From Phoma sp. XZ068 (lineage: Eukaryota > Ascomycota > Dothideomycetes > Pleosporales > Didymellaceae), in assembly GCA_004835665.1 (NCBI GenBank), contig RBKR01000003.1:1860001-1924000 (forward strand): 64,000 nucleotides of DNA. Direction: 5' to 3'. Made by a program: the position numbers and the translations under genes. Position 1 is the first letter of the stretch. Each line of letters begins with the position of its first letter. Positions 22,945 to 34,780 of the stretch are shown here, in pieces. The notes under the pieces are model-generated. The model saw only the letters and a program-made list of their open reading frames with translations. It searched no databases and had not been told where the DNA came from.

Positions 22945-24340
22945 GTGCGTAGTTCACGACGTAGTTCACAAGGTAGTCCGTAGCGTGGTTCGATCGATTA
23001 GATATGACTTGATGCCTCTGGGTCACGAGAAAAGGGTCGGCGGTACATAGGGAGTTTCTTTGCTCTGGCTTTTCTCGGCTCGGCGGTCATGATCATGCGC
23101 CTTGATAGTTGAGTTTTCAAAATGCATTTACAGCGGTTCACGGAACATAGAATACGTGCCCCATGTTTGTTCAGATGGTGAAGTGAATTGACTTGTCTTC
23201 GGATCAAGCATTCGTGTGAACTAACGTCGCCACCAGCCTTGTTTACAATCATGCTCACGAAGGATATACACCTCAACAACGAGAAGTAGCGCCTGTCAAA
23301 ACAAACAGCAACATACCATCAGCCCAGCTAAGCGTGCTAACTTCTAGCCCCTTGCTCATCCATCCATGACTAAAAAAGAAACACAAGTCTGAGCATACCA
23401 CATACAAATACTGTAGAAACATATATACGCAAAAAGCCAAATCTCACCAAATGCCCACAAGAAACCACAGAAGCGGCGCAAGTCCCATCTACAGAGAGGG
23501 AAAAAAAAAGGCAAGACCGGCAAGATCGCAGCCCGAACAAATCTAAATACATGGATGTATAGGAGGAGTGTCTTCATTACCAACCATACTCTAATAAAAT
23601 ATACAAGTATTACCACTCACTCACGTATACACTTCAACACTTCACCACTATCCCACGTCAATATCCTCTCAGGTCCTGGATTCCGTGTACAACTACTTCT
23701 TGTATTCTCCCAATTGTGTCGCTGCTGCTATCCTAGCTCCTGAAACTTACTTCTTTGCAGTACTTGTGTCTCATGCTGCTACAGCACCGCTATCTGAGCT
23801 GGCGTGTGCTATCTCTACTTCTATCGCTTTGTCTCTGAACAACGTCTCGTTGGGGAGCGCGACAGAAGCACATATTACCTGCCTGCTTCTGATCTTAGCT
23901 TTATGGGAGTGATACATTGAGGTATATTTGGAGCACTGCCTCTGTGGACACTCGCAGAGCAGGAATATCTCTCTAGCCTTGACTGAAATTCAGCTATGCT
24001 CCTCCAGATTGACCTCTGCTTCAGGGTTTCCACCTTCTACCTCAACACCCCCTGCTCGCTTCCACAGTTTGGGCGCTTGCTCTTACCGAGGCTAAGAAAT
24101 TGTGAGGGCCCAGGAAGGTCTGCATTTGCGGTTGTTTGGTGACCTGCCTCATCTCTATGCACTGTTCAACCGACATGGCTCCCACATAGGTCGAAGAAGC
24201 CCATGCTGGATTTCCGGTACTTGCTAGTCTTTTGCTTGATCTCGGATTTCCTACGGAAGCAAAGGATCTTCTTCCGAGGGTATCTTGCGAGCGTCTCTGC
24301 GGACAGACTCTGGCACGGCCTCCTGAACTGTCGATGCAAG
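22945..24340. other. intergenic between two convergent genes
   Basis: 3' flanks of eIF3a and of the unrecognised minus-strand gene. It is AT-richer than its surroundings, and I see no coding pattern. Confidence 0.5.
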
Positions 24341-27300
24341 TCAAAGGTAGTAATGGTCCTCATGAGCTGAGACTTTGGCAACACTTGGAAAGTTTTCATC
24401 CCTCCAGACGGGGATCGGAGCGGTATTTCGATATCTTGATGTATATCCAGGTGTGGTCTCGGAACCACTTGGCCTTTGTAGCGTTCCCCCAGGAGGTCCT
24501 GATACCCGTCCTGGTGCCGCGTAGCGAAAGGGTTCCACTAGTTGATCCCCATAGGAATCAGGAGGTCTTTGCACTTCTGGTTCTGGCGCACTGCACTTTG
24601 CTTCAGACGCTGATCGTTGAATGGGCGCCTTCTTTGGTTTGGGACCTCGTCCAAAACATCCTCGCTTCTTTGGAGCCGTTCCAACCTTCGGCTTAGGAGG
24701 TGGAGTGTGCGTATCTGGTTTGGTCCATGCCGGGGTATCACGTATGGGATATGCAGGAGCCGGAGGGTATTGCCTCTCAGGAGGGTAGTTGATCATCTTT
24801 TTGCGAGACATCTTCTGAACTTTTTCGGGCGTACGATCCTGTTGAATACACTGTGGTGGAGGCGTGAAAATGCCCGGAGCTGCAGTACTGGCCTTTCTTC
24901 CTCGCCCAATCGAATTCGAAGAGGCAGTTAACAGTGAAGTGAGATTCTTCGCCTCTGGAGAAGTACGAGCTGTCTGACACTTGAGCCTTGGTGAACCTGG
25001 AGGCATCACCTCGAACAGTGCTATCGCACTGACAGGCTGGGCTGAGACGCGCGCAGCAGCAAGTTTGGGTAACGGAGCATGCTCTACAGTTGTCCCCAGC
25101 TCTTCCCCGTAGGAAACGCGTGCGGTCGCAAGGCGTGGCGTAGGAGATGGTTCCTCGTCAAGCGGTGCAATGTGAGGCAGTGACGGCCCTCTCAGCTGTT
25201 TTCGAGAAACGTCGAATTGCTGCTGCTTTGGTGCTGCAGACTCTTTTGATTCAATAGATTCAATCAGTGACTGCCGCTCCTATGCCGGTAGCCCATCGTC
25301 GATTGAGATGTTGCCGATATGAGAAATGGTTGAGAACGTACCTTGGCTTTGCAAGATTGGTTGACGAGCGGCCAAACGTGTTTCAATTCGCTCATTCACA
25401 GGAGGAAACCCAGTCTCTTCCTCTACTTCCTAGAGCTCAGAAGAGTAGGAAGCAGGAGGAATAAGATGTTCGACTCGCTGTCCTGCCTTTGACTCTAATC
25501 TGGAGTCACGCAGCTCTTGCGAAGGGACACCAATGTCATCAAGTAAGACTTCTTCAACGGCCTTAGGAATGCTGTGCCGGCAACCAACGGACGATGTAGC
25601 GGAGCCTTGCACAGGGGCACAGTGGAATATCCTATCGTCCTCTGCGCTGGGCCGCCTATCCAGGTCGAGACCAAGATCATCTGCGACAGACTTGACCAGA
25701 TCGACCAAGTCGAGGATGGACCTGATGCTCTCACGCAAGCTAGATCTGCGGTCATTGATGTTCGGAGCAAGCTGCCCGGGCGCTCCCACATTCAACCTCT
25801 CAGCTGATTTTGGAGAAGTGTATGCGCGTGGCGGTTTCTATTCGCACACTAGCTGCAGTGGCATGCAGGCAGGTTGTACCGGCTGAACGGGCTGACAGAC
25901 TGTTTGACGAGCACAGGACGGCCGACACGGTGTGGTGAAAGTGTTGGCACACATGTCACCAACATGGCATTGTTGAATGATGTCTTCAGAGACCGTGCGG
26001 AGCTGGGCTGGACTGATTTGACTATGCTTGATATTGTTGATCACGCCTTGCAGCGTACTGGTATGCTCTTCAAGGATGGCATCGATGATGCAACCCACGT
26101 CTTTTGCAATTAGAGCGCTACACTGGTCTATGGGCGAGCAATTTGGTTCATGCTTGCGGCGCCTCGAGCTACGACAACTTATGTCGTCAACCCTGTTCGA
26201 CGAGCGTGAGCTCGATAATGAGGAGCCAGTCTTTTCCAGTTTCCGCGCCCGCTGCGGCTTCGCTGATCGCAGTTCGACTAGCGGAGTCTTGATTGTACAT
26301 TGATGGCAAAGCTTCTTGGATACTTCATCACGAGATTCGTTATTGTTTAGATGTGAAAAATGACCGCAAGCTCGCTTGACCCAATTGTCAGGATCCTGTA
26401 GAGGCTTGGATGTTGGATACATACCATGGGGCTTGATGCTTGCGCCAGGATAGCCAAAGTCTTTTGTCTTCCGTCTTCCATAGCCGCCACGCCAGTCAAT
26501 ATGATCTGGCACTGCAGCGCTTGGGTCGTGCAAGAGACTGTAAGGATTCAATTGAGGAAAAAGACCAGGGACAATATTTCGGCGTGACGCGGGAGGCGTG
26601 GAGCTTGAGCCATCGTGACTGAAGCTGTTGGAGGTAACATCTGTAACTTCAACGTTTCCCAATTCTCCGCCAATGAAAGGCTCTGAACAATTGCCGGCAT
26701 CTGTCACTGAAGCTTTGTGGGACCTAGGTTCTGATTGCCGTCCAGTCGAGACCATCCCATGAGTTAGGGCAGTATTGTAAGATTTGCGTCTATAGACTCG
26801 CTGTGCTGCGGATTGATGGTCTCTCGCGACAGCTTTTCGAATACTTCGACTAGGTTCCGCACTCCCACCTTGATTATGCGATGATGATGCTTCTTCGACC
26901 GCATATTCATCGCTCTCAATTGCTGGCTTTGAGTCGTTGGTGGAGCGACGCCTTAGTATCGTTTTCTGGGAAAGCTCGGGCTGATGAGATACTTCTGGTG
27001 GATGGCGTGGTAAAGACTCTCTTCTCGAGGTAGACGGTACCGCAATGCGTGAATCTGGGCTAGGGATGCGAGTAGGTCGAGTGGCATCAGCCTTGGAGCC
27101 GCGACGCGAGAACGAAGGTGGCTGTCCCTGTTTTATATGAATCTTGGCGCTTGTGCCGCTGGCTGCTGCTGCAGCTCGCGAAGGCGGCAAAGGAGGACCT
27201 GATCGGTTCTGACATGCTTTGCTCTCAAAGAAGTCCCTCGCGGCGCGTACCGAAACTGGTTTCGCAGAGCTTGTTGGACGCCATAGTGGTGGCGAAGGAT

Positions 27301-27718
27301 CGGGCGCAGTGGTCTCTCGATCTGGCTCAGCTTTAGGTTCAGGACGAGTCTTGAAGTGAAAAGAGCCTGATGTTCGTGGTCGACCTTCAGAAGTGGAACC
27401 TATCTGGGCAGGCGCTCCTCCTATGGCTGTTGGTCTGCGGTAAGGATGGTCGGCATTATCAAGGATTTGGCCGTAAGGATTTCTGCCTTCGAGATATGCG
27501 GGCGACTTGCGTCCTGATGAAGTAGGCTGGATATCACTTGGTAGCTGCGGCACAGTCAAGCTCGGCTGGTTCGACGGCTTGCCCTGAGCTGAAGTGGAGT
27601 CTGCCTGTGCAGGAGCATCGTTCCGGCCATGTCTTGTGCGGTGCAATTGCTCACGGGTACTTGTACCGCTGGAGCGGGAGGTAGAGCTGGACGTGGGCTG
27701 GTCAAAGCCTCGGGGCAT
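24341..27718 (-). CDS. unrecognised protein; one long frame with three in-frame TAG codons
   Basis: From the ATG at 27718 one frame stays open to a TGA at 24341, except for TAG at 25838-25840, 25430-25432 and 25280-25282. The first segment has 626 residues, followed by 135, 49 and 312. Composition continues across the stops, with Ser/Pro/Arg-rich, low-complexity stretches and no frame change. Recognisable features are few: a Cys/His block around residues 490-520 (ACGHFSHL then KKLCHQCTIKTP), a predicted helix near 580-620 (DVGCIIDAILEEHTSTLQG), and a proline/lysine-rich tail with KKRGCFGRGPKPKK. The third TAG lies inside a possible 108-nt intron (25234-25341) with donor GTACGT, branch ACTGAT and acceptor CTGCAG that keeps the frame. 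The first two have only weak candidates (25838-25879, 42 nt; 25430-25474, 45 nt). The gene is spliced, decaying or read through. I do not know its function. Confidence 0.55.
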
Positions 27719-28123
27719 CTGGCTGCTAGCAAGGAGTGATGGTTCAGGATGCGTGAGTCGTGCCGTTAAGTTGTACGAAACGCGGTTGACAGTCTTTAGT
27801 AGAATGCGATAAATCGGAAATGGAGAAGGTAAGAAGACAAGAAGGATAGAAATAAGATGCGGCAGGACTGGTGTCGGATTGAAAGCCTTCAAGTCCAGTA
27901 TGTAAGAGGGGAAGTGAGGGGACGAGTGGGCGCAATGGACTAAGTGTGTGGAGAGACTTAAGATGCACCTTCTATCAATTCCTCACGGAAAGCAGGCCGC
28001 GTGCTCCGCGCCTGATATAAACCGGGAACACACTCGAGGTCCTCACTGCCATCAAAACACAGCCCAGTTGGCTTGATACTATACATACCACATGGTCATG
28101 CTCCGAAACGCTTATTTACACGC
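27719..28123. other. intergenic, promoter of the gene at 24.3-27.7 kb
   Basis: A 405-bp region upstream of that gene and downstream of ATP16. No additional feature is recognised. The open frame runs back into it from a TTG without an ATG. Confidence 0.45.
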
Positions 28124-28833
28124 CTACTTAAGGGCTGCCTGCAGGCTCTCCAGTACCTCAAGCTCAATCTTGGCCTCAGCAATGTCCTGCTCGCTACCGT
28201 TGCCGTTGGCAATCTTCTGGGCCTCGGCGATCTGGTTCTTGACGGCCTGTTCACTGTCAGCTTGTGCTCCTCCGCTGTCTGCTCAGGGTGTCCGTACATC
28301 GGCGCTGAAGTCCTCAAGCGGGTATCCCTCGACGGCGTTGATGCTGAGCTTGGAGTCGGGCTGGACAACGGCGAATCCACCAGACAGGAAGAACTGCTTG
28401 TTGCTGCCGGACTCCTCGATGATCTCAACAAGACCGGGCTTCAGCTGCTCGATGGATGCAACGTGGTTGGCGAGCACACCCATATCACCGGTCTCGGCGG
28501 CAAGGTTGACCTGGACGCTGCACGATCCGTCTTGTCAGTAATGGCTCGTTCGCAATGCGGGATCGGTCGGGCTAGCGGTGGACGTACACATCCTGGGACT
28601 TGAAGATGGTCTGTATAGCGATTTGTCAGCGTTTGTTCCGCAGCAAGAGCGCTCCAATGGCATCGTCGTGATGCCGCAGGACAGGCGCGGGCAATGCATA
28701 CCTGGTGAGGCAGAGCTAGGGAGAGCTTGATCTTGTCCGAGGCGACCTCAGCGTACCCACGGCGCTGGATGGGGCGGGCGATGGCGGCAGGGCGCGCGCG
28801 GAGGGCGGAGCGGGCAATGCGGAGGGCGCTCAT
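28124..28833 (-). CDS. mitochondrial F1 ATP synthase delta subunit
   Basis: Four exons on the minus strand: 28833-28702, 28610-28588, 28517-28298, 28246-28124, giving 165 residues. The N-terminal 30 residues are Arg/Ala-rich with no acids (mitochondrial presequence, ending near RRGYAEVAS). The beta-sandwich follows: KLSLALPHQTIFKSQDVVQV, VNLAAETGDMGVLANHV, SIEQLKPGLVEII, FFLSGGFAVVQPDSKLSI, then the C-terminal helical hairpin ending ELEVLESLQAALK. The delta subunit (bacterial epsilon) is part of the central rotor stalk and couples gamma to the c-ring. Exon 2 is only 23 nt; its placement is fixed by the conserved IFKSQDV. The first intron is 91 nt, longer than usual here. Confidence 0.96.
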
Positions 28834-29322
28834 GATGGATGGAGGGGTGGTGAGGATGCAATTGCTGGTGCGGCCGTGTGATGGAGGCCGAAAGGTTCAA
28901 CGCCAGTTCTACAGCTACCGAAGTTGTCCCGCGAAAAGCGTTAGTGCCCCCAGCACCAGGACTTGAATCTCTCAAGTTCGCTATTTCCCTCTTCCAGACC
29001 AATATTCATCATATATAAAATGTGATGACGGAATGCAGTTAGCAGTGCATACAATTTCTCTCATTGGTGTATTTTCTGGAGCGTAGGTAGTTGTCCTCAG
29101 GAATGGAGTCCTGATTGCGCATAAATCACAAGTACAACAGCACGCGAAATGTAAGGACAACTGAACTGAAAGTACAGCTGAAAGTCTGAAAAGTAAATTC
29201 GTTCGTTACAGGGGTATCTCAAATGAAAAACGCCCACCAACTGATACCTGCGGTCTATCAAAACCCAAACCATGCATCTGCTTTTCCTGGCTGACACGCT
29301 CTGCCCTAGAAACACCAAACAT
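28834..29322. other. intergenic, ATP16 promoter and SPC19 3' flank
   Basis: A 489-bp region with no recognised gene. Confidence 0.45.
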
Positions 29323-29906
29323 CTAGTAGTCGTCGAACTGTTGAGGTGCAGCCATGCTCATCCTCAACTGCCGCTCCCTCTGCTTCGCCTGTAACTCCAA
29401 CGTCTCCACCGCATAGCTCAGCCTGTCCTTCCGTGCCTTTAGCTGCTTGTACTTCAACTCTTGTTGTGCGCTCACAGCCCTTGCATTGCTTCGACCTGCC
29501 GCTGCCCGGCTCGCTGGCCTCGAGCCTGACGCTCCTGTGCTGTCGCGCCCAAGCCGTCCGTCGTTCAAGTCGCATTTGGCAATCAAGGATTGTTCGCGGC
29601 GTTCGAGCTTGTCCAGGTAGTTTTCGACACGCTTCAGCAGGTTGTCTACTTCAGGGCGAATCTCTGAGAGTAACGCGCCTTGCGCGGTTTGGAGGTCGGT
29701 TTCTGAAATGAGTTCGAAGTGCTGGTTGCAATCAGCATGCCGTGTCGCAGTTGTGATCTAAAACATCCACACACCCGTGTTGTTTGCAGCACCTTAGCCA
29801 GCCGTGGCATGTCGCTCACACCGTCGTCGAGGATGTTGATAGTCGAATCAAGGTTCTGCATGCTGCCGCGCAACGAGGCGACACAGCCTTCCAATGCCGA
29901 TGCCAT
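29323..29906 (-). CDS. DASH/DAM1 complex subunit Spc19
   Basis: Two exons on the minus strand: 29906-29775 and 29721-29323 (intron 53 nt, donor GTGTGT, branch GCTGAT), giving 176 residues. The family pattern runs from the start: LEGCVASLRGSMQNLD, INILDDGVSDMPRLAKVLQ, HFELISETDLQTAQ, IRPEVDNLLKRVENYLDKL, then a basic coiled coil with QQELKYKQLKARKDRLSYAVE. The Met at 29906 is chosen because family members start just before LEGC; an in-frame ATG at 30068 would add 54 unlike residues and overlap the neighbouring promoter. DASH forms rings or patches around kinetochore microtubules and is fungus-specific. Confidence 0.93.
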
Positions 29907-30159
29907 GTTGTCGTGACACTTTCTCTTTTCTTCAAATGTTCGTGCAGAGATATCTCGTGTACGATATGGTGGTTGCGGGGTATGCGGAGGGGTCGTGTAA
30001 ACAATGGAGGCATTGGTGACGCTCGGAGCTAGCACACACGGAGCTAAACCACTCTCGTTGCCAAGCATCGCAACGAGAACTTACCGCTCGACGACCCATC
30101 GACTCCCATCTCCCACGGCACCCGCATATCCACCCATTGCCTCTTCATCACACGCCAAC
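29907..30159. promoter_or_regulatory. short divergent promoter, SPC19 / ATP18
   Basis: Only 253 bp separate the two start codons, so the promoters must overlap or be shared. No specific operator is recognised. Confidence 0.5.
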
Positions 30160-30601
30160 ATGCCTCTCCTCGGTCGCAAGTTCCCCGCGCAAATTGGTAC
30201 GTCAGGTCGCGCAGCTCGCAGGAGCTCAATGGGGGTCGAGCACCACAGCTAACGAACGTCCGATTGCAGCGAAGCCCATGTGGCCCTTCTACGTCTCCGG
30301 TACGTCGAGAACACCGATTACGAATTGCCAAAGAGGAGGGGATTGGAAAGGGAGATGATGTTGGGCAATTGGACAATATGGAAGCTGCGGAAGCTGGTGC
30401 TGGACAATGTTAACGAACCTTTACAGGCCTTGTCATCCTCTACGGTGTCAACGCTGCCGCCAACGCCATGGGCCAGGGTTAGTCCCTCCAAACTTGAGCG
30501 CACGGCTCTAGAGGAGCAATGCAAGCTGACAATATCCAGCCGATGAGTACAAGAACGACCCCCGCAACCCGGCCGTCAAGAACGCATCCCCCAGCCACTA
30601 G
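30160..30601 (+). CDS. ATP synthase subunit J (Atp18 homologue)
   Basis: Four exons: 30160-30196, 30270-30299, 30427-30477, 30540-30601, giving 59 residues. The protein starts MPLLGRKFPAQIAKPMWPFY, has one hydrophobic segment (VSGLVILYGVNAAANAM) and ends with DEYKNDPRNPAVKNASPSH. This agrees with fungal Atp18/i,j subunit proteins, where PMWPFY, a single TM and NDPRNP are conserved. It sits in the inner-membrane Fo sector and supports dimer formation. The coding exons are tiny (30-62 nt) while introns take up 262 nt, so frame-based gene finding misses it. All junctions are phase 1 with GT-AG ends. Confidence 0.93.
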
Positions 30602-32494
30602 ATTCGATTACGCACGATGATGGAGGGTCATGATACCATGAGAGGCACTGTACAATAGCCGTGTACGCGGAAGCTGCCGGGAACGCCTCACTTCGAGGTG
30701 GCTGTATAGACTTTGGCAATGCAAGCTTGATACGAACAGCGTCTCCCACCACCCTGGTCATCTACTTGATCATCAACCTGGACAATTACATTCAAACGTA
30801 GTTGCATAACCTGTTGTTCGACGTATACTCATGATTGCTTCTGCAGTTGTAGGGCGGAAGGGCATAAGAACCGCCTATTTCCGCAGCAAGGCTGGTAAAC
30901 CTGCGGCGACTCATGCTGCCAAACATCTTGATGATTGACTTTTGAATTCCTTATTCGCTCAAAACTTTCAAGTGACATGCTCTAGGTTCACCAGCTGGCT
31001 TGTGTTCGATGCATGTTGATGAAAAGAGAATGCGACCTGAAACATGATTCCTAATTCTGGCCGTGCATAGACATCGTACACAGCCGTCAAGCATCAAAGT
31101 GCACCCATGCTATCTGACGTTTACAGAATTGGAAACGCATTTATTTGATCGACCGTTCGTACTGACAAATCTCTGTAACAGCATCAGGTCATGCAGCAAG
31201 GCCTGCTCGAATGAGAAACAAAAGTAATTGTCAATACGTGTAGATTGCACACATCACCTTGTGACTGAGCGATCAAGACATGTGTAGTCCATTAGAGTAC
31301 CTAGAGAATGCGAAGCGGAATGCTGTTCCAGTAGGAAGCGTGACAGCTGTCAACCACTTTGGAAGGTAAGCCACCTACATCAGCTCCGAGACCCCGGTCC
31401 GGAAGGTGTGGCAGAACACGGTAATAAACATTGTTCTGAAGCGCCTTTGCAAAACCTTTTAGAAGGTAAGTCGGTGGCTGGGCATGGTCAGAGCAGCCGC
31501 CGATGTTACATTCACGATGTCCACGCTCCGACCGAGGCCAAACGTGCTGTGGCAGGCCGATCTTAGCCTGAGAGATCGATCTGGGCTAGAGGATTGCTGC
31601 CACAGTTCCGACTTGGACGTGTTCGTCCAGCAGAACAACGGGCAAAACATGCGTCTATATTGGGCAGCACGTGTATAGGCGTGTGGGAGAGTGGAGAATG
31701 CATAAAGGGGCAGAGTCTGGTGCAACTACACGGCCGCGGCATGAGGCGGCCACGGGTTGCGACACTTGAAACGCTTGAAGCAGTCCGGCTGCGGAGACCT
31801 GGCTGTGGACGGAGTGAAGGCGCGAGGGCAGATGGTGACTGGGTAGCAAAACCTCCGAGTCGAAGGCGCAGGGCGCGCTGCTCGCCGTGCGGGAGGTGAT
31901 GGCGGCGTCAATGCCAAGGCGTGCAGGTTGAGGCTACGCTCTTCTAGTTTGTCCGTCTCCTCACCTCTACCTGCTCTTCCGCACACCCACAGCTGTGCTT
32001 TCGTCTGGGGCTCTTTGCTGTTCTGTAGCGTGCAGCCGCCTCTCGCACCTCTCCCAGCAGCAAACGAATTCGTGCTCGCAGCCTTTTCCCAGCAATCCCG
32101 GTGCCGTAATCCGTTGGTGCCCATTCACGCCCTGTAAGTCGAGCCCAGCGAGCGAGCCGCGAGCAAGGTCCCGCCCTACCTGTGACCTGCCTCTCCGCTC
32201 CGACTGCATTTATCCCCCACAACAGCGGTCTGCACCTTCACTCTGCTGCTGCATTCCCTACTGTCTTTCACTGCGTCCTCGCCCGACCTCCCTTGTCGGC
32301 GGTCTCGCTTGCCCGCACCGCTTACTCACCGCCTAGTTGGCAAAAGCCTCATACTGACCGGTCCACCTGCAACAGGCTGAACCTCACCTCGACCACCACA
32401 ACACCACCTCCACCTCTGCGTCCCGACCGACGCCCCGCCACAACCACCACACCCTCTGCAGGCCAGCCGCCTTACGGTTGACCCCACAGCCACC
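30602..32494. promoter_or_regulatory. long intergenic and CT-rich 5' region of casein kinase I
   Basis: 1.9 kb without a supported gene. From about 31930 to the casein kinase ATG the plus strand is strongly pyrimidine- and C-rich (repeated CCACC, CTCACC, CTCTGC words), typical of the promoter and 5' UTR of highly expressed filamentous-fungal genes. Frames in 31459-32480 are by-products of this skew. Confidence 0.5.
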
Positions 32495-33911
32495 ATGACG
32501 ACAATGGTACGCAACACCCCGCAGCCTGCACCGCCGTGCAGCGTCAGCACAAGCGTGCACTCCAGCCCAGCAGCTAACTGTCTCAGGATCTCCGTGTTGG
32601 CAACAAGTACAGAATTGGCCGCAAGATCGGTAGCGGTTCCTTCGGTGACATCTACTTGGGTGCGTGCAAAGCTATACGCTGTTCACTCACCTGAGCTAAC
32701 CCTCGACAGGCACTAACATCATCTCGGGCGAGGAGATTGCTATTAAGCTCGAGAGCGTCAAGGCCAAGCACCCTCAGCTCGAGTATGAGGCTCGCGTCTA
32801 CAAGTCCCTTGCCGGCGGTGTCGGTATCCCCTTCGTGCGCTGGTTCGGAACCGAGTGCGACTACAACGCCATGGTCCTCGATCTGCTCGGTCCCTCCCTG
32901 GAAGATCTCTTCAACTTCTGCAACCGCAAGTTCTCGCTGAAGACGGTTCTCCTCCTCGCGGATCAGCTCATCTCCCGCATCGAGTACATCCACGCCAAGT
33001 CCTTCATCCACCGTGACATCAAGCCTGACAACTTCCTCATGGGCATTGGCAAGCGTGGCAACCAGGTCAACGTGATCGATTTCGGTCTGGCCAAGAAGTA
33101 CCGTGATCCCAAGACCCACTTCCACATCCCGTACAGAGAGAACAAGAACTTGACTGGTACCGCCCGTTACGCTTCCATCAACACCCACTTGGGTGTCGGT
33201 ATGTCGATCCCACCCCTCGACTCGCTTGCGTGTACTAATTGTAAACAGAGCAGTCCCGCCGTGACGACATGGAGTCCCTTGGATACGTTATGCTCTATTT
33301 CTGCCGCGGTTCCCTTCCCTGGCAGGGTCTGAAGGCTGCTACCAAGAAGCAGAAGTATGACCGCATCATGGAGAAGAAGATGACCACTCCCACCGAGGTT
33401 CTCTGCCGTGGCTTCCCCAACGAGTTCGCCATCTACCTGAACTACACTCGCTCTCTCCGTTTCGATGATAAGCCCGACTACTCCTACCTGCGCAAGATCT
33501 TCCGCGACCTCTTCGTCCGTGAGGGATTCCAGTACGACTACGTCTTCGACTGGACCGTCTACAAGTACCAGAAGAACGCCCAGGCCATTGCCCAGGCTGC
33601 TGGTCAGGGTCAGGGCGAGGAAGATGACAAGAACGGCCGCGGACGTCACGTCACTACCACTGCCGCTGCCAACGCTGGCACTGCGGCCGGCACCAAGCGT
33701 GGACCGGTCAATGCACGCCAGGAGGGCACCGGAATGTGAGTTCGATATATCTGATCCTTGTAAGGACCCCTTCCTCTGCGTTTGGTGTTCGATAACGCTT
33801 TTGCGCGGAGGACGCCACAGTCAGAATTTACTAACCTCTGATTCTCTGTTCAGGCAGCTTCGTTCGGCCAATAAGCGTGGCGGGGACCAGTATGCATCTG
33901 GTGGCTACTGA
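32495..33911 (+). CDS. casein kinase I (delta/epsilon class)
   Basis: Five exons: 32495-32506, 32587-32659, 32710-33198, 33249-33735, 33854-33911, giving 372 residues. The kinase domain starts at once: KYRIGRKIGSGSFGDIYLG (glycine loop), AIKLE (ATP lysine), LLGPSLEDLF, HRDIKPDNFLMG (catalytic loop), DFGLAKKYRD, and LTGTARYASINTHLG followed by EQSRRDDMESLGY, the CK1 signature replacing APE. After about residue 300 comes a short Ala/Gly/Gln-rich tail. CK1 phosphorylates acidic or primed sites and acts in the circadian clock, DNA repair and trafficking. The first coding exon has only 12 nt. If the 118-nt last intron is retained, translation stops at 33737 and gives a 354-residue form with a different end. 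Confidence 0.96.
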
Positions 33912-34780
33912 TTCTTGATGCGGCATTCGATTCGTCATCTCAACTCTCTTGTGTAAACCGGTTCGTTCGATCTGGCTCTACACCAACGAATGGGAAATGC
34001 GGCAGTGCTGTCCTGGCACAATATTGGACGGCATTCGCACCTATTCGATCAGTTCACGGGATTTATTCGTCGGAGACCTACTTAGGACCTGGCAGGACTT
34101 TTCGGTGTCTTGCAACTATTACGGCCTCGGGTTTCTGGCGACTGTCTTTGTATCTGGAAGCTTATCCCATGCGGTATCTCATCTCACATGGCGTACGGCG
34201 GGCGATCATCACTATCCAGCATTATGATTTTCGTCAGCACGACACTTAATACCTTGGACGCTGAGCACAGCTCTACTGGACAATTCCCGGATTATCACTG
34301 ATTCTACGGCGCTATCTGCATTAATTCTGCCCTTTCCTTGTCTTTATTACATGGTTTCCTACAGCATTTCCTTGCGCGTTCTCCCCCCTTCGGATATGGT
34401 CTGCCAGCTTGTGGGGAGGTCAAGAATACAAGGGGACGAACACATCTAAATTGCAAACATAACTGGAGCAGTGGCTCGACAGGGGATCGGCGGTAGACAG
34501 AGGGTGCATTGGTTGGCGGCTAGACGGATGGAAGGACTTTTTTAAGGGGCCGCTTCCGGGGAAGTGTAGAGAGGTCTAGCTTGCTACCAGTGCATCTGCG
34601 TCTGGAGTCGGGTGGTCGATGATGAGTGGTTTACTTTACAATACAGTCTCCTTTGTTCCAGCGTCTGCCTATGAGTCCGAGTGTGATGTCTATCTTACAG
34701 TGATGCTCGTACAGTAGTTGTCTTACAGTCATGTCAACGCCGCCCAATGCTTTCTGTTATACACGATGGTGTCGTTACCA
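33912..34780. other. intergenic between two convergent genes
   Basis: 3' flanks of casein kinase I and RSM22. No gene is seen. The plus-strand frame at 33949-34227 has no conserved pattern. Confidence 0.5.

Noticed and set aside
30300..30426. Possible snoRNA inside the 127-nt intron of the subunit J gene
   Set aside because: A GATGATG word is present, but there is no proper C box/D box pair closed by a terminal stem.
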